Assembly (NCBI GenBank): GCA_025358085.1
Contig: JANYKT010000141.1
Span: 1-64,000, forward strand
Direction of reading: 5' to 3'
Source: Deltaproteobacteria bacterium
GTDB lineage: Bacteria; Myxococcota; Myxococcia; Myxococcales; 40CM-4-68-19
DNA length: 64,000 nucleotides
The first letter of the stretch is position 1. Each line of letters begins with the position of its first letter. Positions 54,233-64,000 of the stretch are shown here, in pieces. A program made the position numbers and the translations under genes. The notes under the pieces are model-generated. The model saw nothing but the letters and a program-made list of their open reading frames with translations. It made no database searches and was not told the DNA's origin.

Positions 54233-56149
54233 CTAGCGGCAGCGCAAGAGCGCCTTCTGCGCCGCCTCGTGCGCGGGGGACGGCGGGTCCGAGCGCGTGA
54301 TGTGCACGGCCACTTGCGCCGGGTCGCAGCCGCTCCTGGCCAGGCCCTCGGCGACTTTTTCCAGCCGGGCCAGCGAGTCCAGCAGGTGCGGGTCCTGGGG
54401 CTCGACGACGAGGCCCAGGGTCCACTCGTCGTAAGCGGTGGTGAATTGCTCCTTGGCGAAGCGGTCGTCGCCGACCTTGCCGTGCGCGCGGGCGAGCGTG
54501 GTGCGCATCTGCCGGCCGAGAAAGCTTGCGCTTCCGGCGGGCATCAACACCGCGTCGGCAGCGAGCGCCTCGCCCCACACCGCGTCGGCGCGCTCCAGCT
54601 GGTTTCCCAGCAGTGCCGTCTGCCCCTCGCGGAAGCGGCCGTCGACCACCCTGAGCCGCTCGGTCAGCTCGCGCGCTTGAGCGGCCGCGGGCCCGCGCAG
54701 CCTGGCGAGCGCCTTGAGCGCCGAGTTGGCGTCGCCGCGCGCATAGGCCTGCATTGCGTCGCGGATGCCCGCATCGGTGTAGAGCGCTGCCAGGGCTTTG
54801 TCGTCGCCTGCGTCGGCGACGGTCTCGTCGTGAAACAGCGGCGCCAGCGCAGGTGGACAGGACCAGGCCACCCGGCGCGGCAGCCGCTTCTCGGCGGTGC
54901 GCAAAGCCTTCAGCATCGTGTCCTCATCGACCGGACCCTGCTGGCACTTGACGTCAAGCACCCGCGCGCACTCCTCGGCCACCACGGCGGCGTTCTCGCG
55001 CGGCGCGGTCCGGCACGCCTGGCCGCGCACGCGCACGATGCTCGAGGCGAGGTCCTTCGCCTTGATGCGGGCCCGAGCGAAAAAGCGGCTCTGCGGCGAC
55101 ACCTGCGCCAGCATTCGCAGCGCTTCGTCCTCGCGACCGACCTGCGCCTTGGAGGATGCGTCAGCGAAGATCCTCGCAGCCTGCTGATCGCGGCGGGACT
55201 GCGCCAGCACCTTGCGCGGAGCGGGCGAGAGCGGGTCCAGATCGATGGCCTGCTCCGCCAGTCGGGCTGCGTCCTCGAAGCGATCAACTTCGATGGCGGC
55301 CTGGGCCTGCTCCACCAGCGCGGTCGCTTCCTGCTCGGGCAAACCCTCGCGCGTCGCCGTGCTCCCTTGGCCGCGGCGGAAGAAGAGCAGGGCGCCCACC
55401 AGCGCGACGAGCGCCACCAGCGTTACGAGCAGCAGCCTCCTGCGCGGCAACCGCGCCTCGGGGGGCCGCCAGAGAAGCAGCTCGACATCGCCGAAGCGCA
55501 GCTTCGCGCCCTCGGGCACCAGCAGCGAGTCCGTGGCGGTCAGCCGCTTGCCGTTGAGAAAGGTGCCATTCCCGGAATCGAGATCTTTCAACCGGTACAG
55601 GCCCCGGTCATCGCGCGACAGCTCTGCGTGGTGCCTCGAGACCGAATCGTCGTCGAGCACCACGTCGCAGTCGGCGCCGCGCCCGACCGCGGCTTTTGCG
55701 GGCAGGACGATTTGCTGGCCCGCTTTGCCGCGCAGCACCGCCCCCGCTCCGACACCCTTCGCTGCAGTTTCGCCCGCGGCGTCGGCGTGCGGGCCCAGGG
55801 CGCGGCGCTCCGCCTTCCTGGCCGACCTGAGCTCCGCATTTCGCGGCACAGGCCCGGTGCCGAAGACCACCACCTTCACGTCGCCAATTTCGATGGGCGG
55901 CGTGCCGAGCAGCACGGTCGGCTTCTCGATGCGCGCGCCCGCGACGTAGACGCCGTTCTGCGAGCCGAGGTCCTCGACCAGCAGGTCCCCCGCGCGGACG
56001 AAGAAGCGCGCGTGCCTGCGCGACACTTCCTTGGACCTCAGCACCACCTCGCAGGTGGCGTCGCGGCCCACCGTCAGGCCCTGCTCCTCCTCGAGGAGCG
56101 GGTGGTTCTCGGCGCGACCGCCCGGCTCGGTGAAGGTCAGCGTGAACAC
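54233..56149 (-). CDS. Membrane protein with two FHA domains and TPR-like repeats
   Basis: The product is 638 aa. FHA domain 1 is at ~20-95 (GLTVGRDATCEVVLRSKEVS, RRHARF, SQNGVYVAG). FHA domain 2 is at ~150-225 (AVGRGADCDVVLDDDSVSRH, NGTFLNGKRL). FHA domains bind phosphothreonine. A transmembrane helix follows at ~235-255 (LLLVTLVALVALVGALLFF), and then a helical TPR-like part of about 380 residues, predicted to be outside the cytoplasm. The start is GTG 56149. It follows the cpaF gene on the same strand by 52 nt, so a regulatory or structural role in the Tad-type machine is likely but not shown. Confidence 0.85.
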   Translation of the reverse strand: MFTLTFTEPGGRAENHPLLEEEQGLTVGRDATCEVVLRSKEVSRRHARFFVRAGDLLVEDLGSQNGVYVAGARIEKPTVLLGTPPIEIGDVKVVVFGTGPVPRNAELRSARKAERRALGPHADAAGETAAKGVGAGAVLRGKAGQQIVLPAKAAVGRGADCDVVLDDDSVSRHHAELSRDDRGLYRLKDLDSGNGTFLNGKRLTATDSLLVPEGAKLRFGDVELLLWRPPEARLPRRRLLLVTLVALVALVGALLFFRRGQGSTATREGLPEQEATALVEQAQAAIEVDRFEDAARLAEQAIDLDPLSPAPRKVLAQSRRDQQAARIFADASSKAQVGREDEALRMLAQVSPQSRFFARARIKAKDLASSIVRVRGQACRTAPRENAAVVAEECARVLDVKCQQGPVDEDTMLKALRTAEKRLPRRVAWSCPPALAPLFHDETVADAGDDKALAALYTDAGIRDAMQAYARGDANSALKALARLRGPAAAQARELTERLRVVDGRFREGQTALLGNQLERADAVWGEALAADAVLMPAGSASFLGRQMRTTLARAHGKVGDDRFAKEQFTTAYDEWTLGLVVEPQDPHLLDSLARLEKVAEGLARSGCDPAQVAVHITRSDPPSPAHEAAQKALLRCR

Positions 56150-56201
56150 GGGCTCTTTGATCTCTCAGAATTCGCAGGCTGCGGGCTGTCGCCGCAAAGC
56201 T

Positions 56202-58205
<2,004 letters not shown>

Positions 58206-58232
58206 CCTTGAATTCTCCCTTGAGGCGCTACT

Positions 58233-59699
58233 TTAGTCGAAGATGGAAAAGCTGACAGAATCCGACGCGTCTTTGTAAAGCTTGCGCGCGTCCTGGATGA
58301 GTTCCTTCACGCGCTCGTTGCCCGGCGTGACGATCCTGGGCGTCACATAGATGGCCAGCTCGGTCTTGTGATCGATGAAGTTCCTGCTCTTGAAGAGCTC
58401 ACCCAGAATGGGCAGGTGGCCGAGCAGCGGCACCTTCGAGACTTCCTTGTCCTCGTTGTAGTTGAAGAGGCCGGACAGGATGATGGTCTCGCCATCCTTG
58501 ACGGTGACGTTCGTCTTCACGTCCCGCAGCTTGAAGCCGGGGACCTCGAAGCCATTGGCGCGGATGCTGAGCGACCGGTCGAGATCGCTGACCTCGGCGT
58601 AAACCTCGGTGCCGATGTTCCCCGAGCGGTCGGCTGTGGGGGTGATGTTGAGGACGATGCCGAACTTTTTCCACTCGACCGCGAAGGTGTTCTGCGTGAC
58701 CAGAAGGATGGGGATCTCGCCGCCCGCAACGAACTCAGCCTTCTCGCCGCTGGCGCAGACCAGTTTGGGCTGCGAGAGAACCCGGATGAAGCCGTAGTCG
58801 AAGCGCGCGCCAAAGGAGAAGTCGGTGGTGGCGGCGAGGCCGGCCTGGAAGGATCCGATGTGCGAGGTCGCCGTGTCGCCCAGGCCGGGGATCGGCTGCT
58901 GAATGTTGAGCGTCACGCCGGAGCCGTCGGTGGAGACCAGGTGCAGTGGCGGCTTCAAGCCTACGAGCTTGTTGTCGCCGTACGAAACCTCGACGAATTC
59001 AACCTCCACCAGCACCATCCGCTTGGTGCCGACGGTCAGGAGATTCTCGGCGTGCTCGCCGACCGCCTTGGTCACCATGTCGGCCTTCTTGATGTCTTCC
59101 GCCGACTCCACCCAGCCTTCGAGAAACAGCGTGGAGCCGATGACGTTGGCTTGCACGCCCTTGAGCCCCGCCTTCTGGAAGGCGCGGTTGAGCGACTCGG
59201 CGGCGAGGCGCTTCGCGTTGCCGGACGGCCGCACGAACGACTTCACGCTGGGGTAGAGCGTGGTGACCTGCTGCACGCGCTCGTAGTCGTCGGTGGTGAT
59301 GGTCTCGCCGTCGAGATAGACGCGATCGCCGACCACCCGGATTTGTATGCCTTCGCGATCACCCAGAAGCGCGCGAACCTCGCTGACGACTTCCTTTGGG
59401 TCCTGCTTGCGCACCACGATCACGTAGCTGATGCGACGGTCGTTCGTCTGCCACACGAGCAGCGAGGTGCGGCCTTCACCGACGCCGGTGATCAGCAGTT
59501 CGTTGCCTCCGCCTACCTGCTTGACGTCAGCCACGTCCGGTTCGCCGATCGCGACGCGCGCGACGTTGCTGACCTGGATGACTTTTTGCTGCCCGACGCC
59601 CAACGAAATGGTGCCGCCTTCGCTCGGGGCGTTGGCCGCGGAGGAAGTGGCGAGCGATGCGAGGACCACCAGCGGAAATAAACGAGCAGTGACTTTCAT
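58233..59699 (-). CDS. cpaC: CpaC/RcpA-type outer-membrane secretin
   Basis: The product is 488 aa from ATG 59699 with a signal peptide (RLFPLVVLASLATSSAANA). Residues ~28-90 form the pilus-specific N0-like domain (VGQQKVIQVSNVARVAIGEP, ELLITGVGEGRTSLLVW). A BON-like segment is at ~150-200 and the secretin core at ~250-460 (VLSQPKLVCASGEKAEFVAG, GEIPILLV, PLLGHLPILGELFKS). It forms the outer-membrane pore of a Tad-type pilus or secretion system. The ATPase gene follows 27 nt downstream. Confidence 0.92.
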   Translation of the reverse strand: MKVTARLFPLVVLASLATSSAANAPSEGGTISLGVGQQKVIQVSNVARVAIGEPDVADVKQVGGGNELLITGVGEGRTSLLVWQTNDRRISYVIVVRKQDPKEVVSEVRALLGDREGIQIRVVGDRVYLDGETITTDDYERVQQVTTLYPSVKSFVRPSGNAKRLAAESLNRAFQKAGLKGVQANVIGSTLFLEGWVESAEDIKKADMVTKAVGEHAENLLTVGTKRMVLVEVEFVEVSYGDNKLVGLKPPLHLVSTDGSGVTLNIQQPIPGLGDTATSHIGSFQAGLAATTDFSFGARFDYGFIRVLSQPKLVCASGEKAEFVAGGEIPILLVTQNTFAVEWKKFGIVLNITPTADRSGNIGTEVYAEVSDLDRSLSIRANGFEVPGFKLRDVKTNVTVKDGETIILSGLFNYNEDKEVSKVPLLGHLPILGELFKSRNFIDHKTELAIYVTPRIVTPGNERVKELIQDARKLYKDASDSVSFSIFD

Positions 59700-60162
59700 C
59701 CGGGGCTGAGCCTCCAAAGCGCGCAAGAAAGCGCAGGTTAAACCCAAGCCGCCGCGATGCAAAGGAAGGCTTGTCCGGCGAATGGCCGATAGACTCGGCA
59801 AGCCCTGGTCTAGCCCGCAAGCGCGCAGGAGATGTTCTCTCCATCGCGCGCCTCGACCCTACCGCGAAAAAATGGCGGATCTCGAACGGACCTCCCCGCG
59901 CGAGGTATGGCGATGGGCCACGGTGCTGACCTCCTACCGAAGGAGGGCTAGTCTAACTACTTTAGCGCAGCCTGAAGGGAAGAAGGCCGGTTCTCTGTCG
60001 ACTGGCGAGGAACGGATGCGCGCTTGCGGACGGTTCGCGCGAGAGCTTCTGCGGCGTTCGTTGCACAGATGAAAGGCCTCCTTGATTGAGTGGCATTGCG
60101 GCTAGCTAGACCCCGCCTCGCAGCGGTACGCCTGAGTCGATCTGCACACTGTCGCGTGAGCC
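59700..60162. other. 463-bp region with no supportable gene between cpaC and the prepilin peptidase
   Basis: This gap should contain the cpaC promoter. I looked on both strands for a Flp pilin (short leader, Glu at +5, hydrophobic helix) and found none. A weak hairpin CCTCCT-ACCGA-AGGAGG lies at 59930-59946. A short minus-strand frame of about 44 codons (to ~59957) shows no recognisable features and was not called. Confidence 0.5.
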
Positions 60163-60627
60163 TCAGCCAACGAGTTTTTCCGCCCAGAAGAACGCGGCGG
60201 CGGTGCCTGCGGCGATGGCCACGCCGTAGGGAACATACTTCGGGCGGTCTTGTCCGCGGAGCTTTGCAGCGACCAGCCACATCAGCGCCTGCAGACCACC
60301 AGCAAGGCTGACGTAGACGAGGACCGCCAGCGACCCTGGCCACCCGGCTGCGGCGCCCGCGAGGGCCATCAGCTTGACGTCCCCCATTCCGATCGCGCCG
60401 CGCAAGCTCCCCAGCAGGAGCGGTCCCGCGCAGACCGCGAGGCCGATCAAACAGTCGAACAAAGCCTCGCTGCCACCGGCCCAGGTGAAGCACACCAGCA
60501 CCACCGCGAGGGCGGGGAAGGTGACCAGGTTGTAGATGAGGCGCGACCGCAAGTCGGTGACGACGCTGATGGCGAGCGCCAGGAAGAGCGCGGCCAGCGC
60601 GACCTGCAGCTGCCAGGGAACGCCCAC
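60163..60627 (-). CDS. cpaA: Prepilin peptidase (A24 family, CpaA/TadV-like)
   Basis: The product is 154 aa, the size of the short A24 peptidases used in Tad systems. Six hydrophobic segments are visible. The two catalytic aspartates lie in VVTDLRSRLIYN (near residue 25) and GAIGMGDVKLMAL (the GxGD motif). It cleaves the leader of type IV-like prepilins. The start is GTG 60627, 14 nt after the stop of the FHA gene upstream. It probably serves the CpaC/CpaF machine, though its pilin substrate is not in the window. Confidence 0.9.
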   Translation of the reverse strand: MGVPWQLQVALAALFLALAISVVTDLRSRLIYNLVTFPALAVVLVCFTWAGGSEALFDCLIGLAVCAGPLLLGSLRGAIGMGDVKLMALAGAAAGWPGSLAVLVYVSLAGGLQALMWLVAAKLRGQDRPKYVPYGVAIAAGTAAAFFWAEKLVG

Positions 60628-60641
60628 GTCTCAGGCGATCT

Positions 60642-61514
60642 TCAGCGGAACGTGCAGCCGAGCTTCTCGGCGCAGATGAAGTACTCGTCGCCTTCCTGGA
60701 TCTGCCTGCGTGTGATGCGCCGCTTGTCGTGCCAGGTGCCATTCGACGAGCCCAGGTCCTCGATGAAGTACTCGGACCCTTCGCGCGTGATGGCCGCGTG
60801 CTCGCGGCTTACTTTTCCTGAGTTGATGATCAGGTCGCAGTGCTTGCCGCGGCCGATGAGAAAGCGGTCCTTCTCGATGCGATCCAGCTCGCGGCCATCG
60901 GCGAGCAGAACCAGCGTGTGCCCGCCCCCGGTGCCGGGCGCGGGTGCGGACGCGGGGAGTTGTGGCATTTCCGGCGTGGCTCGGCCAGGCGCGGCCGAAA
61001 GAGGAGGAGCCTTGCGCGGAAGCAACCCGAGGTCGGCCATATTGGGGAGGTCCATCGAGGTGGCTTGACGACCCTCGTCTCCGAGCAAGGAGTCATCGAC
61101 TTGAATGCTGCCTTCCCCCTTCGCGGCGACCGGCGGCGGCGGGAACGACTGCCGGGGCGGCGGGTTGCTCGCAGACCCCAGCTGCTGCGCCAGCTCGGCC
61201 ACGCGCTCGGCATTGGCCGGTGGACGCATGCTGCGCGCTTCCTCGGGGGAAATCTGGGCAGTCGGTGGAGGCCGACCGCCGGGGCTTGCGCCGTGCCGCT
61301 CGGACGGAAGCCCAGCGGGCGGTGGCGGGATGCTGCTCATCCGCTTCAGGTCTGAGGGGACGAGATAACCGTTCAGGCGGGCAAAGGTGTACAGCGCCTG
61401 GTTGATCAGCGCGTCGCGGTCGCTGCCCATCTCGGCGGCCATGGCGGCAAAGGCATCCCAGAGATGGTCGGCCACCAGCAGCGTGCGAGGCGTCTTGGCG
61501 CGATCGTCGTTCAT
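60642..61514 (-). CDS. FHA-domain protein with N-terminal RHH-like segment
   Basis: The product is 290 aa. Residues ~10-50 (TLLVADHLWDAFAAMAAEMG, SDRDALINQALYTFARLNGY) resemble a ribbon-helix-helix-like helical segment. The middle ~140 residues are Pro/Ser/Ala-rich and probably disordered. The C-terminal FHA domain (DRFLIGRGKHCDLIINSGKV, SREHAA, GSSNGTWHDKRRI) is complete. The next gene downstream on the same strand is the prepilin peptidase, so it belongs to the Tad-type cluster. Its partner phosphoprotein or kinase is not visible here. Confidence 0.85.
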   Translation of the reverse strand: MNDDRAKTPRTLLVADHLWDAFAAMAAEMGSDRDALINQALYTFARLNGYLVPSDLKRMSSIPPPPAGLPSERHGASPGGRPPPTAQISPEEARSMRPPANAERVAELAQQLGSASNPPPRQSFPPPPVAAKGEGSIQVDDSLLGDEGRQATSMDLPNMADLGLLPRKAPPLSAAPGRATPEMPQLPASAPAPGTGGGHTLVLLADGRELDRIEKDRFLIGRGKHCDLIINSGKVSREHAAITREGSEYFIEDLGSSNGTWHDKRRITRRQIQEGDEYFICAEKLGCTFR

Positions 61515-61628
61515 GGGCTCAATTTTAGCCGCTGGGGAGGTGGTTGCGGACCGCGGTCAGGTTCAGCTTATCGCAGATGAAATCGGCGTGCCACCGGACA
61601 GAGCACCGAGTGCCTGGGTCGCCTCGAC

Positions 61629-63974
61629 CTAGCGGTAGGTGACGATGCCGCCCGCGACGTTCAACAGCAGCGGGTTCGCTTGCAGCAGCCCGTTGCTGCC
61701 GGTGACCGAGGAGAAGATCAGGCTCTGCGTCTTGAGGTTTCGATAGACGAACACGCTTTCAGCGAGTCCTCCGGTGAGCGTCGCGTCGCGCACGGAGGTG
61801 GGGAAGCTTGCTGAACTGGTGGTGAACGAAAGCACGCTCTGCACCAGGGGATCGTTTCCTCCGATGATGAAGGCCGCGCCGATATCCACCGGGGGCCGCT
61901 CCATCGCAGTATAGAAGAGGCCGCAAGCGCCGGCGGTTGAGCAAGCCCCGGGGTAGTCGCTGCGCGGTTCGCGGCCAATGAAAATTTCGCCCTTCCTGGC
62001 GCGGCCCCTGAGTGCCTGGTTTTCGAAGACCAGCCACGGCCGGCCGCCGCCCCCGTTGGCTGCGCGTACCTCGGCAACAGCTGCCACCGGCGAGGCCGAG
62101 AAGCAGTTCGCAGCGGGGTGGAAGCCGGGAGTAGTCGCGGTGTCGGGCACTGGAGCGAGCTCAAGCACACTGCTGGTGATGCTCACAATCGGCAGTTCGA
62201 TCCGCAGCGGCGTCTCGCTCGCGAGATCGGGGCAGCGGCTGGTGGGGTCGGCGATGAAAATCAACGCGACGGCGTCGCCAGGCGAGAGCTGCAAGAGCGG
62301 TGCAGTCGCGTAGCGCAGCAGATCGGTGGCGGCGACCGTGAAACGATAGGTGCCGGTGCCGGACGCGGTCAGCGCACCGCCGCGACGCTCGAGGCCGTTG
62401 AGTGGCGAATGGAAGACCGCCCGCCAGCGCGACCGGCGCGTGACTCCGGGATTGAGCCAGCCGTCGATGGTCACGCCGTTGGGAGTCGCTTTGTCGCTGC
62501 TGAGAACGGTCGTCAGCGTGGCAGCGCTTGGGTCGGCGCTGGATGGTGAGAGCATGCTTTGACTGGCGCTCGGTGCAATCGCCAGGGAGGTAAGGGAGGG
62601 CTGGTCGCGCAAGTCGCTGACGAAGCGCCGATTGACCACGTCGATGAAGTAGGAGCCGCCATCGGTGGTGCTGACCAATGCCAGCAGGTCGAACGGGGTC
62701 CCGCCGCCCGCCTTGGCGTTGGCGTTGCCGCCGACGATGAGTTGACTGCACGGCTCAGTGCCGTCCCGCATCACGGCAGGGTTGGTGCAGCCGCTACCGC
62801 TATCAGTGTAGGGCTGGAGGAAGGCGACGTCGAGGGGGAAAGACGGCACGTCGACTTGATTCAACAGCAGCTGCGCCACCAACGGTTCCATCGGCGTTGC
62901 GGTTGAGTCGAGGATGCCCAGAGTCGGCTGCGCGACGACCGTTCCGGTGTCGGTGCGCAGCATGAGAACCCCGCCGCACCCGGCGGACGAGAGCGGGTCC
63001 ACGATGTGGCAAAGCGGGGAGTCGTCGGCCGCGACGATGAGGAAGGCTCCCGCCGGATGCCGGACTACGGTAGCCCCGCCGGTCGGCTGCTCGGTAAAGG
63101 CCGGACTGGCAGCGAGCGACCGCAAGGGCCGGCCGCCTGCGCTCAAGCGGGTAAAGGGACAGGCGGTGGCGGCCGCGGCGCCCGCCGGTACATCGGCGCG
63201 ATTGACCTTCACCGCGCCGTCGCCTGCGCCGTCGGCGATGTAAACGATGTCGTCGCGGCCCGGGACCAGCGCGATCCTCCTGGGCTGCACCGGGTCGAGC
63301 GAGCAGCTGCCGACGATGTCCGTGGCCGACAGCTGGACCGCGCCGCTCGCCGGATTCGCGTGGACATTCAGGACCACCAGCTGCGCGGGCGCGGTGGCGG
63401 ACTTCACGGTGACCGCGAAGGCAAACACGGAAGGCGCCCCTACTTCGAAACCGCCGTCGAGCTGGTTCGCGGCGACGACGTCGCTGGCCGGCGCCACGAG
63501 GGGGATGATGCCGGCGTCCGTGGAAAGCGCGCCGCGGTCCTCCTGATCGACGATATTCTTCGCGTCCACGATCCGCAGTGCGTTCTCGGCGCCGGCCACC
63601 AGCACAGCGCCGGTGTTGCCTCCGCTGTAGGAGAGCCGCGCCCCCGCCAGCCGCACCGGCCGGTCATTCGTCTGGATGCTGTTTGGAAAGAGCCTGATGG
63701 GCGCGGGGACGAACTGGAAGTCTTCGGCGAGCGGGCAGGGGTCGTTCTGATCGCGCTGGCCGCCGTCTGACGCGGTGCAGATGTTGAGCGCGCGCAGCTC
63801 GTTGCCGCCAGCATTGGCGAGGAAGAGCAGGTCGCGGTCCCCGCCTGAGGTCGCGGTGATTCCGGAGACGCCATTGAGTTGGCCGGTCGGGACGGGAACC
63901 TGCGTGCTGCTGCACGCGGCCAGCGCGGCGCAGGCGCAGGCCCAGGCGAAAGTCTTCGCTGGTGCCATCTTCAT
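61629..63974 (-). CDS. Large lipoprotein, hypothetical
   Basis: The product is 781 aa. The N-terminus is a lipoprotein signal ending in the lipobox LAAC with Cys21, so it should be lipid-anchored. The mature part is rich in beta strands, Thr, Ser and Ala, and shows segments such as DLLFLANAGGNELRALNIC, RLSYSGGNTGAVLVAGAENA and PRRIALVPGRDDIVYIADGA. These look like YncE/NHL-type beta-propeller repeats; that fold call is tentative. No enzyme motif is seen. Proteins of this kind are frequent in myxobacterial genomes. ATG 63974 is used; ATG 63968 (residue 3) is an alternative. Confidence 0.78.
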   Translation of the reverse strand: MKMAPAKTFAWACACAALAACSSTQVPVPTGQLNGVSGITATSGGDRDLLFLANAGGNELRALNICTASDGGQRDQNDPCPLAEDFQFVPAPIRLFPNSIQTNDRPVRLAGARLSYSGGNTGAVLVAGAENALRIVDAKNIVDQEDRGALSTDAGIIPLVAPASDVVAANQLDGGFEVGAPSVFAFAVTVKSATAPAQLVVLNVHANPASGAVQLSATDIVGSCSLDPVQPRRIALVPGRDDIVYIADGAGDGAVKVNRADVPAGAAAATACPFTRLSAGGRPLRSLAASPAFTEQPTGGATVVRHPAGAFLIVAADDSPLCHIVDPLSSAGCGGVLMLRTDTGTVVAQPTLGILDSTATPMEPLVAQLLLNQVDVPSFPLDVAFLQPYTDSGSGCTNPAVMRDGTEPCSQLIVGGNANAKAGGGTPFDLLALVSTTDGGSYFIDVVNRRFVSDLRDQPSLTSLAIAPSASQSMLSPSSADPSAATLTTVLSSDKATPNGVTIDGWLNPGVTRRSRWRAVFHSPLNGLERRGGALTASGTGTYRFTVAATDLLRYATAPLLQLSPGDAVALIFIADPTSRCPDLASETPLRIELPIVSITSSVLELAPVPDTATTPGFHPAANCFSASPVAAVAEVRAANGGGGRPWLVFENQALRGRARKGEIFIGREPRSDYPGACSTAGACGLFYTAMERPPVDIGAAFIIGGNDPLVQSVLSFTTSSASFPTSVRDATLTGGLAESVFVYRNLKTQSLIFSSVTGSNGLLQANPLLLNVAGGIVTYR

Positions 63975-64000
63975 AGCGGGCAGGCTCCCAGGCGAGCGCG

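Noticed and set aside
59957-60090. Possible Flp pilin gene between cpaC and the prepilin peptidase
   Set aside because: The only short minus-strand frame there lacks a leader with Glu at +5 and a hydrophobic helix.

Overview
The window is GC-rich chromosomal DNA with tightly packed genes, and it looks like a Gram-negative myxobacterium-type organism (Myxococcota, formerly Deltaproteobacteria). The reasons are an LptD outer-membrane protein, several FHA-domain proteins around a Tad-type secretion ATPase and secretin, a C-terminal tail resembling the AgmX/PglI tail of myxobacterial proteins, a large variable lipoprotein, and the housekeeping block queA-tgt-yajC-secD-secF-recJ. This assignment is inference; no rRNA or tRNA gene was seen.

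Region 1 (1-12.85 kb) is the most unusual part. Two giant, divergently transcribed genes encode contractile-injection spike proteins. The left one has a phage baseplate-V/VgrG OB domain. The right one has a PAAR tip domain. Both continue into a paralogous ~500-residue module: a carboxypeptidase-regulatory-like domain, an OmpA-like domain interrupted by a peptidoglycan-binding domain, and CnaB-like repeats. They then end differently. The VgrG-like protein carries a complete-looking amidase_2 domain plus two more peptidoglycan-binding domains. The PAAR protein carries an HELSH metallopeptidase-like domain and a TIG domain. An unidentified gene runs off the left edge 3 nt behind the VgrG-like gene.

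Region 2 (13.1-20.8 kb) is one long plus-strand run: an AMIN-domain protein, lptD, a small XRE regulator, a crotonase, a BKACE/Kce-type enzyme and a class V aminotransferase. It ends in the first codons of serA, which is frameshifted and truncated. purA follows, and behind it is a second gene stub, the 5' end of a thiolase with its ribosome-binding site.

Region 3 (22.5-31.5 kb) holds a TPR protein and an alpha-glucan gene set: a DUF4912 protein, a GH57 branching-type enzyme, a GT4 glycosyltransferase and a glycogen-debranching-type glucosidase. The last two are joined by a 20-bp tandem repeat of a translation start region. A MoxR-type AAA ATPase closes the region.

Region 4 (31.5-51.5 kb) contains a GAF-GGDEF diguanylate cyclase divergent from a SpoIID-type protein, a membrane protein and two glycosyltransferases. 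The tRNA-modification/Sec/recJ block follows, then a YHS protein, aspS, a DUF1304 protein, a diacylglycerol-kinase-like enzyme and a protein with an AgmX/PglI-like tail.

Region 5 (51.5-64 kb) is all minus strand: polA with a degenerate proofreading site, then a partial Tad/Cpa set and a large lipoprotein. The Tad/Cpa set comprises a 2xFHA-TPR protein, an FHA-CpaF ATPase, a CpaC secretin, a CpaA prepilin peptidase and an FHA protein. Pilin, CpaB, CpaE, TadB and TadC genes are not present in the window.
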